Source of the DNA: Calamus simplicifolius
Taxonomy: Eukaryota; Streptophyta; Magnoliopsida; Arecales; Arecaceae
Assembly (NCBI GenBank): GCA_900491605.1
Contig: UESW01004382.1
Coordinates: 663,675-727,674, forward strand
Direction: 5' to 3'
Length of the DNA: 64,000 nucleotides
Shown in pieces: positions 47,065 to 59,874 of this stretch (its first letter is position 1; each line of letters opens with the position of its first letter). Under the pieces are notes generated by a model that saw only the letters and a program-made list of their open reading frames with translations, was not told the origin of the DNA and made no database searches. A program made the position numbers and the translations under genes.

Positions 47065-50000
47065 CTATCGGCTACTTTCCCATATCATATAATCCCTAGG
47101 TTTTGTTTTAATAATAGTAGCCCAATCTTTATCTTTTGCATCTTGTACAAAAAATACTTGACAAGCTTGAGAAGAAAAAATGAATGGATCATCCTTCAAT
47201 AAGGCAACAGTATGTATCAACGTTGTAAAATTTACAAGTGTAAACCCCTTGATGAGTTTATATCTACCCAATCACATTTAAATAATATGACTTTAAAGAC
47301 TCCATAATACTGTTATTCTATGTTTTTCTAAATTTCTCACGATCTTTAGTATGAAATTTAAAATCATTGATTATGAAACCATTATATCTATTGACAACTT
47401 TGTTAGGTTCTCTTGCCAGGGCTATTAATTTAGCTAAAAAATATATCTCCATCATCGTTGATACCTAAAAAATAATAAGGAATGTTAACAGGTTAATTGA
47501 TGTTAAATCAATCCATATATTCTTTAAGTATATGTCAAACCTGTTTTGAAAGCCATGTAGGAAATAACTCAACTAACCATCGATGCTCAATTCTTGAATT
47601 AGGTCGAATGCTATGATTAAATTATCGCTGAGACATTAAAAATTCGCTGCATAAAATTTATTTTATTTATTTAGAATAAAAAATAAGATATGATATTTAA
47701 ACTTAAAATGCAATAAATCATACTAACCTACGATAGTCAAATATCATTTCACTATGGAGTAACACATAACAATGTGCTTGTGCCATTGATTTATGATCCA
47801 ATACAATAGTTTTAGTTTTTTCCATTACTCTACCTGCAGTTGAAAACTTATATAGTTCTACATTATCTATGAAATCACTATTTCGTTGAGTTTTATTAAA
47901 CACTGTCTCTACACCTTAAAGATATCTTGAACAAAATGTCAAACACTCTTCAGCAATATATCATTCTGCAATCGAACCCTCTGGATAGGCTCTGTTTCGT
48001 ACATAATCTTTCATCGTATAAGGTACCTACAAGATAAATAAATTTATAAACAGCATAATTATGATACTACTTTTATTAAAAATTATAGTATCGGTCAATA
48101 GAATACATCAGACTCTATAGTGTACCTCTTAATAGGATACATCCATCTATAATGTACAGATCCACCAAGCTTGACTTCCAAATTTAAATGAATGAGTAGA
48201 TGTACCATAATAGTAAAAAATTTAGGAGAAAAAATCTTTTCCATCTGACAAAGTGTAATAGTAACATCAGACTACAATTGATCAAGCTCTCCAGGATCAA
48301 TAACTTTTGAACATAATGTCTTAAAGAATGATGATAACCAAATTATAACTGCAAAAACTTGTTTAGGCACTGATGATCTTGAAGCTAATGGCAAATATCT
48401 TGCATAAATATGTGACCATCATGACTTTTGAGATTAAAAAATTTTATATTTTTAAGATGCACATACCTTAAAATGTTCGATGCATATCCATCAGGTACTT
48501 TAATATTTTTTAACACTATAAGAAAATAAATTTTTTCTTGAGGCAACATTGCATAAGATGCAGGAGGCAAATAAATTCTATCATTAACAAGCATAATGGG
48601 ATGAAGCTTTGGTCAGATACCCAATTCTTTTAAATCTAGTCGTGCCTTCATATTATCTTTGGTCTTTCTATCAAGATTCAATAATGTTCCAAGCAGATTA
48701 TCACAAACATTCTTCTCTATGTGCATGACATCAAGATTATGTCGAATATGATTTTGTTCCCAATAAGATAAGTCAAAGAAGATACTTCTTTTCTTCCATA
48801 TATGTTTGTTAGACTGATTTGTAGATGCATCTATACATCTTTCTTATTTTCTTTTAAAAAAAATTATCTGGATCTTCAAATACCTATGCATCCATACTAC
48901 CAATAGTCACTTCTTTGATAATCCTTTTTGATCATTCATTTCTCTTTTTTTAGAAGACTTTGAGAATTTACCATATATGTAACTGATGGAATCCATTTGT
49001 ATATGAACATTAGTTTCAAAAGGTGAATATGTGCACATTCCAATTCTATGGTACCATCAAATAATTTTTTCTAAAAATGAAATAGATGATTTGGTTTAAC
49101 CATCGACGATGTCCCATATAACAAAATTTTTCTTCATATTTTAACTAAATTGAATGTGTCGAATCTGCACAACAAGAACATGCAACCCCTCCCTTTGTAC
49201 TCTAGCAGATAAATTGGCATATGCTGAAAAATCATTAATAGCCCACAACAAAGCTGCCCATAGTTTAAATGTTTCATCATTTGAAGTATCAATTGCATCG
49301 ACACCTTTCCATAATTGTTTCAATTCCTCTATTAAAGGTTGTAAAAAAATATCAATATCATTTTTAGACCCTTATCACCTGAAATAACCATTGACAAGAT
49401 CAATGAGGATTGTTTCATGCACAACCATGGTGATAAATTATATGGTAATAGAATAACTGGCCAAGTGCTATATGTAGAATTTAGAGTCAAAAAAGATTGA
49501 AGCCATCTGAAGCTAAACCCAACCGAACATTACGAATATCAGAGGCAAAATCAGAATGCCTAGTATCAAATGCTTTCCATGCTAGACTATTAGCTGGATG
49601 TATCAACATTTCATCCTTCGTATGCCTTCATCATGCCATCTCATTAATGAAGCTATTTTCGATGATGAATATAGCCTTTTCAATCGAGGAATAAAAGGAA
49701 AGTAATGTAATACCTTTATCGATTTTTTTATTTTGTTCGTTACATCATCCTCATCCTCTTTATGAGTTGTCCATTGTGAAAATCTATATATATTTCATGA
49801 CTGTTCATAATAAGAGAATGGTAAACTAGTGCAAATGCATCCTTTAGTAATTTGAGAAGCATGGTAAAACTCTTTTCGGACCATCCATTCATATATTTTA
49901 TATAAAATAAATGTATAAGAAAAGAGATCTTAGAAAATTTTAAACAACTCGGATATAATTGTTCATCTGCATCTTTAATTAAATTATAATACCGAGTTGA

Positions 50001-50560
50001 CTCAGTAGTTGATGATTGCATCTGCTCCTCAATAAATATTTATTTCATAAATGTAGAACCATCACATATTCCATCCGTTCCATGTATATTAGTTGAACCT
50101 CCAAAGTTTTGAACTCCATGTCGAAAAGCATTGTGATCAAACCTATCATATCATCTCCTACAAGGTTATCTTGCATATTAGCATATCTAAGATCAGACGA
50201 GGATTGATTACTTGATATTGGCAACATACATTCTCCATGAAAAACCCACTCAATATAACCTCTTGCAAAACCATTCCATATCAATTGTTCTTCAACGGTT
50301 TGTGGATCTAAACAAGAACTATTAACACATCACCGACACAGACATGAAATCTTTCCATTCAAACTACTTTTATCCATACCAAATTTAATGAAATCTTGAA
50401 CTCCATCCAAATATTCTTTGATATTTCTCGGTTTATTTATCCAACTTTTATTCATTGTAGGATAAATGATCGATAAATAATCAATTTTTATCCAATATCC
50501 TGCACGTATTTTATCATCATATGTGTTCAACATTTAGTAGCATAGGCATATGTCAGAATA
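47065..50560 (-). pseudogene. CACTA-1 TNP2 transposase (Transposase_21), decayed
   Basis: Minus-strand segments in order. The transposase-associated domain is at 50533-50330 (EYLDGVQDFIKFGM and the CLCRRC zinc-like end). The TNP2 N-terminus is at 50021-49740 (YPSCLKFSKISFLIHLFYIKY, MNGWSEKSF). The core is near 49610-49480 (NVRLGLASDGFN) and 49323-49141 (LWAALLWAINDFSAYANLS). A DUF4218 region is at 48594-48385 (LPPASYAMLPQEK, PDGYASNI) and 47903-47718 (VLDHKSMAQAHCYVL). A DUF4216 segment is at 47271-47065 (DDPFIFSSQACQVFFVQDAKD). This protein cuts and joins the CACTA ends. Stops and frameshifts between segments are frequent. Introns cannot be separated from decay by eye. Confidence 0.82.
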
Positions 50561-52720
50561 AATAGTAATGTGATAAAAGAAACTCTACTCTTCACAAGAT
50601 TGACACGATCCACAAAATAGGTTCTACTACAATGCCATCATAACTATATTTTATGAGTTCTATTAATGAGTCTTTGACAATAACCCTGCTGCCATCGAGA
50701 CCAAGGGACTTAAAAACTCGGATCTAAATCAAGTCTTAACTACCTTCCAATTACCTGGAAAGCAAACCAAGAGCCCTAAATCAGACAATTCAAACATATC
50801 ACTAAAAAAAAATAGAAAAGGAACTACAGATACTTAGATTCATTTCTTGGATGATAGCTTTATCAGTTCAATCAAGACTTGACAGAATTGTCTCTTTGAC
50901 AATAATGTCAGAGTAGGGCAGAAGGAAAACACAAAGATTGTCAATTTCAGTGATAATAATGTCATTTTTCTGGTAACAAAATATTTTCTAGGAAAAGAAC
51001 CCTGCATTAGCTTCTTAAAGAGAAGTTATAGATAATGACATGGCTAACAATTTCGACATCAACATTTCCTCTAACATGTTATGAAATAAACATGCCCAGA
51101 GGTTTGTTTTGATAGTAGAATTATGATTTCAAAAGTATTCACCTTTAAGATTCCGACAGTTCAATACAGAAAAGCATCAATGCAGTTGATCATAGGCCAA
51201 GAATATGGTTTACATTGTGAGTTTGAAATATTTAATATGCTACAACAGATTGGATGCAAAAGAAAATTGAATTAGGAGAATTCATGCCAGAGAATTACAA
51301 ACTAAAATATAATAGAGAAAGTCTCGACCTTTTACGTGTTTCTGACAACCTGTTTCTTGCAGCTCCCCAGCTAGCACTAACAAACAAGACCCATCAAAAT
51401 CGAAACATATTCTATCTATGTGCAAAAAGGCATAAGGTAGCTTTTGAGTTCAGTAAATCTCCTGAAATTATATTTTAATTCATGTTTGCTTACATTCTAA
51501 CCATATAATAACATACGAACATGTTGTAGATATCTATGTGCAAAAAGGCATAAGGCATAACTGAATTTTAATAGCTCATCTAGTAGAAAGAAATTCAATT
51601 TCATATAATATATATATATATTCTTTTCTTCAAGTTCATACAATTCAGATGAACATGTTGCAGATGTTTTTATTATTCATTAGAAGAAACATTTCCTCCA
51701 CAAATAACTCTAGGCTCACCCAATTACTTGTCAGGATCAACAGTGTAATATCTTTACAATTTCATGGTACCTAATGTTTGGTTACAGAATTGGTATAAGA
51801 ATTACACAAGATCATGGTCTGAGTAAAGTTATAGCACAATACACTTTTGAGACTCTTTTCTATAATCCTTCATCTTGTGTACTTAAATGTTGATAGTTTT
51901 AACTTCCCTCGTATTTCTTCTTATTATGCCAACATTCTTTTCCTCTTAAATAGCATCTCTTAAGTGTTAAGCCTGATATATGAAGCTGATTCTCTGTTTA
52001 TCAATTTAAGCTATTGGGATAAGTTGATTGTTAACATACTAAAGGTTTGCTGAAAGTGATGAATTTGAATCCCCTTATACCTAATTATCTATTTAATTAT
52101 ACTAATTATTGTCTTGACTTATTTCAATCATTGGTGGCCCACCATGTGCATGCTTCAGGCCACATAGTTTCTCTGATCATTTTATTGTATTTGCAAGCAT
52201 CAGAATAGAAATGTTCATATATGATGGTCTAACAAAGTATTTGATGCAGAATAAAATCCATTTAGATTATTACCCAATCTGACATACTCTCTCTTTCTAT
52301 TCCTTTTTAGGCCACCAAAATTCAAAACATTTTCCTAATTTTTAACAAGGGGGAAAACTCACCCAAAATTCATTTGGACAATGAAAATAGAAAAAGAAAT
52401 CCCTACATGACAGCAGCTGCCTAACAAATATTACAACATTACAAGTATTAGGAACATGACATTCAAATCTTATGTCATCTGCATCTGATGAGAAGTGTCA
52501 TCAACTCTAGAGCATGGCAAGCTCGTTAGATCACCCAAGATATGTTCCTAGTTAACTGTTCAAAAACACTATCTAACAAAGGAACAGGTGAAGTATTTCA
52601 TAGTCTTGGATACATTCGTATGAAAAGAGGTAAAAACCTTACTTTAGATATTGTAACCTATGAGAAATAATCAAGTGTTAACTGTTCAAAAACACTAACA
52701 AAGGAACAGTGAAAGTATTT
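50561..52720 (-). other. CACTA-1 upstream non-coding region
   Basis: AT-rich sequence upstream of TNP2 with no supported coding sequence. The phrase AACTGTTCAAAAACACTA with AACAAAGGAACAG occurs twice (52555-52590 and 52680-52712), a small direct repeat. Confidence 0.5.
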
Positions 52721-53283
52721 CACCGTCTTGGATGCACTCATCAACTTACGTCAAAAAGCCTCGAAAAAAGATCAACTCCAAGGGGAAATCCTCAGATCGC
52801 TTCGCCCTAAATGGATTGAGGGTACCCAAAACCTCGTCTCACAAAAAAGCAAGGGCAAAGAGGAAAAGAAATCAAAGACAAAGAAGATTAGAAGAGATTT
52901 TACATACAAGGGGAAACGGGCGAAGTCGGAGAGAAGAGATGTGGATACACCTCCGTCGCGGAGGCCAGGGAAGAGAGAACCCTACGCCGAGGAAGAGAGA
53001 GGCCATACTCGTTCCACTTGAGGCTTGGGTTGCAGGCTCGAGATTGCGTCCGCAAACATGAGGACGGCGAGGTCGGTAGCAAAGCTCCACGGCAATAGTG
53101 GTTGTCGGCAGCGTCGTCGATGGGGACAAGAGGGAAAACGAGATCGGCGAGGAGGGGAGGGGAGGAGGAAAAGAAGATCTAGGAGCTACGGAGTGAGGAA
53201 TAGATCGGCGAAGAGGGGGCTGGGAGCTAAGGCAGTGAACTATCAGAATTGCGGGGGGGGGGGAGTTATTGGGGTAAAATAAT
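52721..53283 (-). promoter_or_regulatory. GC-rich leader region at the CACTA-1 right end
   Basis: A sudden rise in G+C with many CG sites and overlapping ORFs in both directions (for example 52728-53021 plus and 52872-53129 minus), none with a recognised domain. Its place between the subterminal repeats and TNP2 parallels the GC-rich leader at 60846-61040 in CACTA-2, so it is probably the promoter-proximal leader of the minus-strand transposase transcript. A captured gene piece cannot be excluded. Confidence 0.4.
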
Positions 53284-53396
53284 ATCTATTTAGCTTCCGA
53301 TGCTTTTTTTTTAAAAGCATCGGTAGGCTGCGCGACTTCCTAACGCCACACCAAAGCATTGGAAAAAAAGAATTGCCATCTGGGTATTTTACTGTG
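53284..53396. repeat. CACTA-1 right terminal and subterminal repeats
   Basis: CCGATGCTTTT and AAAAGCATCGG form an inverted pair at 53297-53323 with a 5-base spacer, and CCAAAGCATTGG follows. The same words fill the left end at 32624-32960. The outermost bases are worn. Confidence 0.8.
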
Positions 53397-54546
53397 GTAT
53401 GAATTAAGTCAAACTTAATTTTCATTTTAACTTCATCAAAAATCTCTTAATGAGTGTGACCCATTAGGTCCCTGACATATTGGCAATAATCATGTCTCTA
53501 ATATTAACCCTAAGGATAACCTTGTTAACACTTTGTCCAAGTCAATTCTTTGATCAAATAAATCCCTTGATTAAATCAAATAATTCATGATTATAAATCA
53601 TGAGCAGTTTCTAGCAAAGCATCATCACCATCCAAGTGTTAAGGGTTTTATTGACGTGGTCATCAATAATACCTATCCATAAATAGTTACTGTATGATTC
53701 AATCCCTTCGTCATATATCCCAGATCAATCAGTGGTATGGAATGTGTCAACCATATAATTGATTTTGTTTACTTGGTCTTAGGAAAAATTGACTTACATG
53801 AATTGAAACTTCAAAACCATTTTGAATACTAACTCAACCTTGCAAGGATTTAATAGTCAATTTAATCCATCAAGTGGCCATGCAATATAACCCTCTATAT
53901 CAAGGAAGACGAATCCTATGTTGATCAAACATCACCTTCATGTGCTTTATATTATATCCAACCGATACAATATTTGCCATCCATGGCTAGAGCGATGCTT
54001 GCATGCCGTCAAAGCATGACATTTCACACATAAGGTGCAATGAAGATCTTAAATCAAAGGATCACTTGCACTACCATCATCAGAGATCAACCATCGACAC
54101 TATATAAAATATCCATATAGGATCTCTGTACAGGTCATCCAATGTATCATTATAATAATGAGCATCCACACACCTATCTAAGTATCTTCATACTTCAACT
54201 TGCGAGATCAGCTACTCACCACAAGGGTGAAGATATGCAATGTGTGCTAGTCTTAACGGCGTTCGATAGTGCCCAGTCCTATCTATACATCGACTAGAAA
54301 AATCTAAAGAATCATACCATAATGTGCAATTTTGGATCTCATAATTTGCAATCTCTATTATAAATTCTATATGCATAGTTCACATTCTTTTGGACTTTAT
54401 CTCACAGGTAAAATATATCTAATATATATATAAACATAAAAATTATACCTGGATAGATAAAAAAATCAATAAATTTGATTTGCATTCATAGTGAAATGCA
54501 TATAAACTAGCATCTAATCCGATTGGATTTAGGGCACACACTAACA
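53397..54546 (-). repeat. Solo LTR, right part
   Basis: Continues the LTR interrupted at 32623. From GTGTGACCCATTAGG (53455) to ACACTAACA (54546) it matches 5596-6624 in order and length, with substitutions. No polypurine tract follows, which supports a solo LTR. The flanking bases (GTAGG and ATCGG) do not form a clean target duplication. Confidence 0.75.
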
Positions 54547-56908
54547 ATCGGGCCCAAACCAACACATGAGAGCCAGTTCGGCTCCCATGCAAAGGAGGGC
54601 TTCTCGGCAGCCCTCTCTTCACTTCTTCGGCCACTCCCTCCACCAGAGAGCTATCCAGGGAGGCACATGAGGCGGCTAGGCCTCCGCATGATCATGGCAC
54701 GACTTGGCCGTGGCTTGGTTGTGGTGCATCCGTACCCCTCCACTTTCCTTCTCTCACTCACTCTCACCCTCTCTCACTCACCGATGATGGAGGAGATTTA
54801 CCTGATCGGTGGCGAGGTGGAGACAATGACAAAGGCAGAGCGGCGATGGGGAGCGAAGGAGGGGGCTCCCAAAGCAACGAAGGGGCCAACACGGCCTCCT
54901 CATTGATGGTGAGGGGAGGGCTCGGCCCTCCCTGCGCCCACGTGGGCAGCACGCACCGCCTTAACTCTTTTTTCCTTTTTTTTTTTAAGTGGGGGATTAC
55001 AGCCTATGGATTAGCAGGCTTTCTGCCATGGAAGGTTGCAATACAAATTGCAAAAGCCTGAAGTAAAGCATTGATTTCCTGAAATCAACTGTATACGGGC
55101 TGTCCTTTGAAAGAAATCATGCTGAAAGGCATGGCTGGTCTTTCAAAGGAAGTCGAGCTCAACTAATATTAATTAGCTAAGAGTAAATATGTCAAAGGAA
55201 GCAAATGGCTTACCTGATTTGCATGTACCTGAATAAATAACTCAGATCGGTGAGCACCATTCATGGTGCTATGAGCTCTACTGAACCAGGGCTTCTCTCC
55301 TCTCGAAACTTGTTAGTTGAAATCAACATCAAACAGCTCTTATCCCGCCCTCCACAATCACATGTTTGGCCTGATTTCCATCTTTGGATCAAGAGGGATG
55401 GCTTTTCTACATCTTAGCAAGCAACTAACTGACATTCAAGTTTAAAGTGCTTATAAAAAAAAACAACGAACAGGCCTCGTGCATGGATCACATGTGGGGG
55501 GCTGGCGTGTCGTGCATGCCACCATGCGGCAGCGCGGCGCCACCGCAGCCATAACCGCATGCAACACGCGGGCGGCACACCCAGCGTGCCACACAAGCTT
55601 AAAAGGGGAGGTGCACCAACTCCCTCTTTGCTCGACACCCCCTCAGCTCAACCCCGCTCCACATCTACCTTCGCCCATCTTCTCCGCCCGTCTGCACCCC
55701 AGCAAGGTAAGCGAAAGAAGAGAAGAGAGAGAGAGATAAAGGGGCAAAGAGGGGCAATGTTGGGCTGCTACTCTCGTGGCCGTGTCAAACGCCTCAATGG
55801 TGCCAACCATGGAAGCTCGGCCATTAGCTCGAGGTGGCCGGGGAGGGAAGGAAGAGACCGGCCGGTCTCCTCTGTCGGTCGTGCCATTGTCGCAGATACT
55901 GTGGTAGGAGGGGGAAGAGAAGAACAAGGAAGGAGAAGAAGAGGGGAAGTCTGGTGGCACTCGCATCGAGGAGGAGGGCTTCACATGAGTTTACGTGGCA
56001 AAGAAGGTTGAGGCCTTATTTGGGCTTGAACTAGTGGGCTGACTGGTTCAAGCTATTACAAGTAAATTAAGCTCTTTGGACTAATTTTGTGGGCTCCAAA
56101 TTGGGCCAGGTCCAATAAAAAGAAGATAGTGTTTGAATCAATATTAATCCTAGTTTTTTGAAAAAAATTTAATTTTTCATTTGGGATTATATATTTAAAG
56201 ATATTCAAGCACCAAGTTAACCCCAGGATTAGACTGGGTAGAGTTTAGAAGTTAATTTGATATACTAATTTTGAAGATTAAAAATTTGGAAATGATGTAA
56301 TTACTCAGGTGCCTAAATAACTGATCAATTATACTTTTGGATTAGCGCTAGAAGGTAAATAAGCCATTTATCAATTTTTTATTAATTATTACAATATAAA
56401 AATTATGGATTCAAATGCTATAAGGATTTATACAGTGCATTATTTGAAAAATAAAAAATGAATTTAGTATTCGTACATGTAAGTGATCATTGGCCATGGT
56501 TATCTTTATAATTGTTATATTTTTGTAAATGATTTCATACCTATACATGCAACTAATCGATTGACATGCTATTTAAAATTGTCAAAAGTTTTATAAGTGT
56601 ACATGTGTATTTGACATGTTCAAACCATTTTAAATATGAAAAGTATATGGATTGCATTTTTGCAATAATACATGTTAGCTTGTAAACATGGCATGAAAAT
56701 GAGATTTTATGAATATGCTATTATATATCATCATGATCCACTATAACATAACATGAGACTCCGGGACCCACCTTCATAGGGGCTACATATGTGGGGAACA
56801 CATCCAAAGGGTGTTCTGTTTATATCCGGACCCACCTTTATAAGGGTTGTATGTGGAGAACACACTCGAGGGGTGTTCTATTACATGACTCTGGAACTCA
56901 CCCCCACA
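54547..56908 (+). repeat. Gypsy-like LTR repeat, right copy, with GC-rich segments
   Basis: The part from about 55400 to 56908 is the reverse complement of the family at 29894-31438, including a doubled unit around GGACCCACCTT (56760-56885). Positions 54547-54960 are GC-rich and may be the continuation of the left copy beyond the solo LTR. Positions 54960-55400 show nothing recognisable. The ORFs here (54523-54906, 55559-56011 and the opposite-strand 55643-55984) lack domains and overlap each other on both strands, so I do not call them genes. Confidence 0.5.
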
Positions 56909-57506
56909 CACTACAAGAAAATACTGAAATAGCGATGCAAATTTAGCGACGCAATGATGCGTCGCTAAATTGCGACCACATTGCGACGCCTCCGCGACAA
57001 CAAAACATTGCGACGCAATTAGCGACGCATTAGCGACTCAATAAACAAAAAAATAAAAAAAAATAATTTTTATTTAGCGATGCAAGTAATGAGTCATAAT
57101 ATTTTTAAATTTAGTTTTTATAAAATATAAATATAAAAAAAAATATTGCAACGCAACTCAGTGAGTCGCAATGATTTTAAAAAAATTAATTATGTTAAAT
57201 AGCGATGCATTAGCGATGCAATAAACTAGAAAATTAGAAATATTATTTTTAATTTAGCAACGCACTAATTGCGTTGCAATTATTCTAAATAAAATTAATT
57301 TTTATAAAATATAATTATGAAATAAAAAAATTACGATGCAACCCAGTGCATCGCAATGTTTTTTAAAAAAATTAATTATATTAAATAGCGATGCAATAAA
57401 ATAGTAAATTAATAAAAATATTTTTTTATTTAGCGATGCAAGTATTGCATCGCAATGTTTTTTTAAAAAATAAATTTTATAAAAATATTTAAAAAAGAAT
57501 TCTAAA

Positions 57507-57510
<4 letters not shown>
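56909..57510. repeat. CACTA-2 subterminal repeats, first block
   Basis: Many AGCGACGCA and TGCGTCGCT words and CG-to-TG or CA variants, alternating in orientation and separated by A/T runs. ATTTAGCGACGCA (56941-56953) and its reverse complement (56958-56970) form a perfect 13-bp stem with a 4-base loop. These are probable transposase binding sites. Confidence 0.85.

Positions 57511-57552
<42 letters not shown>
57511..57552. repeat. (TA)n(TG)n microsatellite
   Basis: Short TA run followed by about 19 TG units. Confidence 0.92.
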
Positions 57553-57554
<2 letters not shown>

Positions 57555-58050
57555 TAAACTCTAATCATATGAGAACTGGAGCGAGATAAGATACAAGAAG
57601 AACGAAAGTTAAATGACTAGCATCTAAAGAAAGACTTGGATCCAAACAGATAAACAGGGGCCAAAAAGAACAAAGAAACGATACAAAACGGGGGGTAAAA
57701 AAAGTCCTAGAAAGGTAGACAACAAACCTTTAGAAACCGCGTCTAAGACAAACTCCAAAACCCTAGTATCCTTAGCTCTGATCGATTACTCAGGAGCGGC
57801 AATACGAACAAGATGAAACACGCCGACAACAGGAAGATCTCTCTCTGGAAACCCTAGGAAAAGCTTGCCGTCGCCCCCTTACGTGGATCAGATGGAGGTA
57901 GAGGGATCGGTTTCCTGAGAAACCCTAGTATTAGGATTTTGGGGAACGAGGAAAAGAAGCCCTCCTCCACGACGAGCTCTCGGCGTCTCTCCCCTCGCTC
58001 TCTTCGTGACTCACTCTCTCCCCCACCCTTTTTAAGTTTCCCAAATGGGA
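57553..58050 (-). other. Possible captured 5' region of a host gene (minus strand)
   Basis: This 500-bp block differs from the A/T-rich subterminal repeats on both sides. It has a moderate to high G+C content, a pyrimidine-rich strand, and the word AAACCCTAG three times on the plus strand (near 57760, 57848 and 57919), similar to the telo-box found near plant gene starts. Read on the minus strand it resembles a 5' UTR with a possible splice donor (CACGTAAGG). I recognise no protein. CACTA elements are known to pick up gene pieces. That origin is inference here. Confidence 0.35.
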
Positions 58051-58130
58051 CTACGAGCAGCCAAGCACCATCTAGAAGCGAAGCGGAAGGGCCGCGGCAC
58101 TGTGCCCATGAAAATGTCTTGGTCTACTGG

Positions 58131-59874
58131 CTTTGATCGATCGCAACCATCATATTGTCGCCGATCGGATCGATCGCAACGGTCCGAAATTGGTCGTCGC
58201 CGACCGGGATCGATCATGGCTTTGATCGATCGCAACCATCGGATCATCGCCGATCGGATCGATCGCGATGGTTCAAGATCGGTCGTCGCCAACTGGGATC
58301 GATCATGGCTTTGATCGATCTTAACCGTCGGGTCATCACCGATCGGATCGATCGCGACGGTCCGAGATTGGTCGTCGCTGACTGGGATCGATCATGGCTT
58401 CGATCGATCGCAACCATCGGATCGTCACCGACCGGGATTGATCATGGCTTCGATCGATTGCAACCATTGGATCGTCGCCGATCAGATCGATCGCAACTGT
58501 CCGAGATCGATCATCGCCGATCGAGATCGATCATGGCTTCGATCAATCGTAACCATCGGATATTCGACGATCGGATCGATCTCAATTGTCCGAGATCGAT
58601 CGTTGCCGACCAGGATCGATCATAGCTTCGATCGATCGCAACCGTCGGATTGTTGCCGATCGGATCGATCGCGACGGTCCAAGATTGGTCGTTGCTGACT
58701 TGGATCGATCTTGGCTTCGATCGATTGCAACCATCGGATTATCGCCGATCGGATTGATCACGACGGTCCGAGATCGGTCATCGCCGATTGGATCGATCGC
58801 GACAGTCCGAGATCGGTCGTCAACGATAAGGATCGATCATGGCTTTGATCGATCACAACTATCAGATCGTTGCCGATCGGATTGATCGCGACGGTCCGAG
58901 ATCGGTCGCCGCCGACCGGGATCGATTATGGCTTCGATCGATCGCAACCATTGGATCATCGCTGATCGGATCGATCATGACGGTCCAAGATCGGTCGTCG
59001 CTGATCGGGATCGATCAAGGCTTCGATCGATCGCAGTCGTCGCATCGTCGCCGATCAGATCGATCGCAACGGTCCGTGATCGATCATCGCCGACCAAGAT
59101 CGATCATGGCTTCGATCGATCACAACCATCGGATTTTTGCTGATCCGATCGAAAGCAATGGTCTGAGATCGGTCGCCGCTGATTGGGATCGATCATGGCT
59201 TCGATCAATCGCAACCATCAGATCGTCGCCGATCGGATCGATCGCGATGGTCCGAGATCGATCGTCACCGACCAGGATCGATCATGTCTTCGATCGATCG
59301 CAACCATCGGATCGTCACCGATCGGATCGATCGCGACGGTCCGAGATCGATCGCCGCCGACCGGGATTGATCATAGCTTTGATCGATCGCAACCATCGGA
59401 TTGTCGCCGATCGGATCAATCGCGATGGTCTGAGATCGATCATCGCCAACCAAGATTGATCATGGCTTCGATCGATCGCGACGGTCCGAGATCGATCGTT
59501 GCCGACCAAGATCGATCATAGCTTTGATCAATCGCAACTGTTGGATCATCACCGATCGGATCGATCGCGATGGTCCGAGATCGGTCATCAATGACCAGGA
59601 TCGATCATGGCTTCGATCGATCGCAACCATTGGATCGTCGCCGATCGGATCGATCGCGACGGTCAGAGATCGGTCGTCGCCGACCGGGATCGATCATGGC
59701 TTCGATCGATCGCAACAGTCGGATCGTCGCCGATCAAATCGATCGCAACGGTTCAAGATCGGTCATCGCCGACCGAGATCGATCATGGCTTCGATCGATT
59801 GCAACCGTCGGATTTTCGCCGATTGGATCGATCGCAATGGTTCGAGATCGATCGTCGCCGATCGGGATCGATCA
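58131..59874. repeat. 89-bp minisatellite rich in GATCGATC
   Basis: About 19-20 units of 89 bp. Exact spacing was checked at 58208/58297 and 59599/59688/59777, all 89. Each unit contains GATCGATCATGGCTTCGATC, a CAACCATCGGATCGTCGCCG part and a GCGACGGTCCGAGATCGG part. Some units are shortened, for example near 58400-58440. It sits inside the subterminal repeat region. All six frames are nearly free of stops, so the long Asp/Arg/Ser-rich ORFs here are by-products. Confidence 0.93.

Larger units (their letters stand above)
32624..53396 (-). mobile_element. CACTA (En/Spm) transposon, CACTA-1, inserted in an LTR
   Basis: The left end is CACTACAACAAATATTAG. The right end, reversed, is a worn CACAGTAAAATACCC. 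Both ends are followed by subterminal repeats built from CCGATGCTTTT. The element splits an LTR at the point where the intact copy (5530-5550) reads continuously. The flanking TAA and TAT are a likely 3-bp target duplication with one change. On the minus strand it carries TNP2 (47065-50560) and then Transposase_24 (46860 to 33225), the usual plant CACTA order. Without the nested Sire-2 it would be about 10.5 kb. Both genes contain stops, so it is probably not autonomous. Confidence 0.85.

Noticed and set aside
52728..53282. Lys/Arg-rich plus-strand ORFs as a gene
   Set aside because: They overlap minus-strand ORFs, have no domain, and lie in the expected leader of a minus-strand CACTA gene.
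54443..56034. GC-rich ORFs that might be host exons
   Set aside because: Both strands are open, no conserved domain is seen, and the region belongs to a repeat family also present at 29894-31438.
58131..59874. CRISPR-like array
   Set aside because: The units are directly adjacent, without unique spacers, and the context is a plant transposon.
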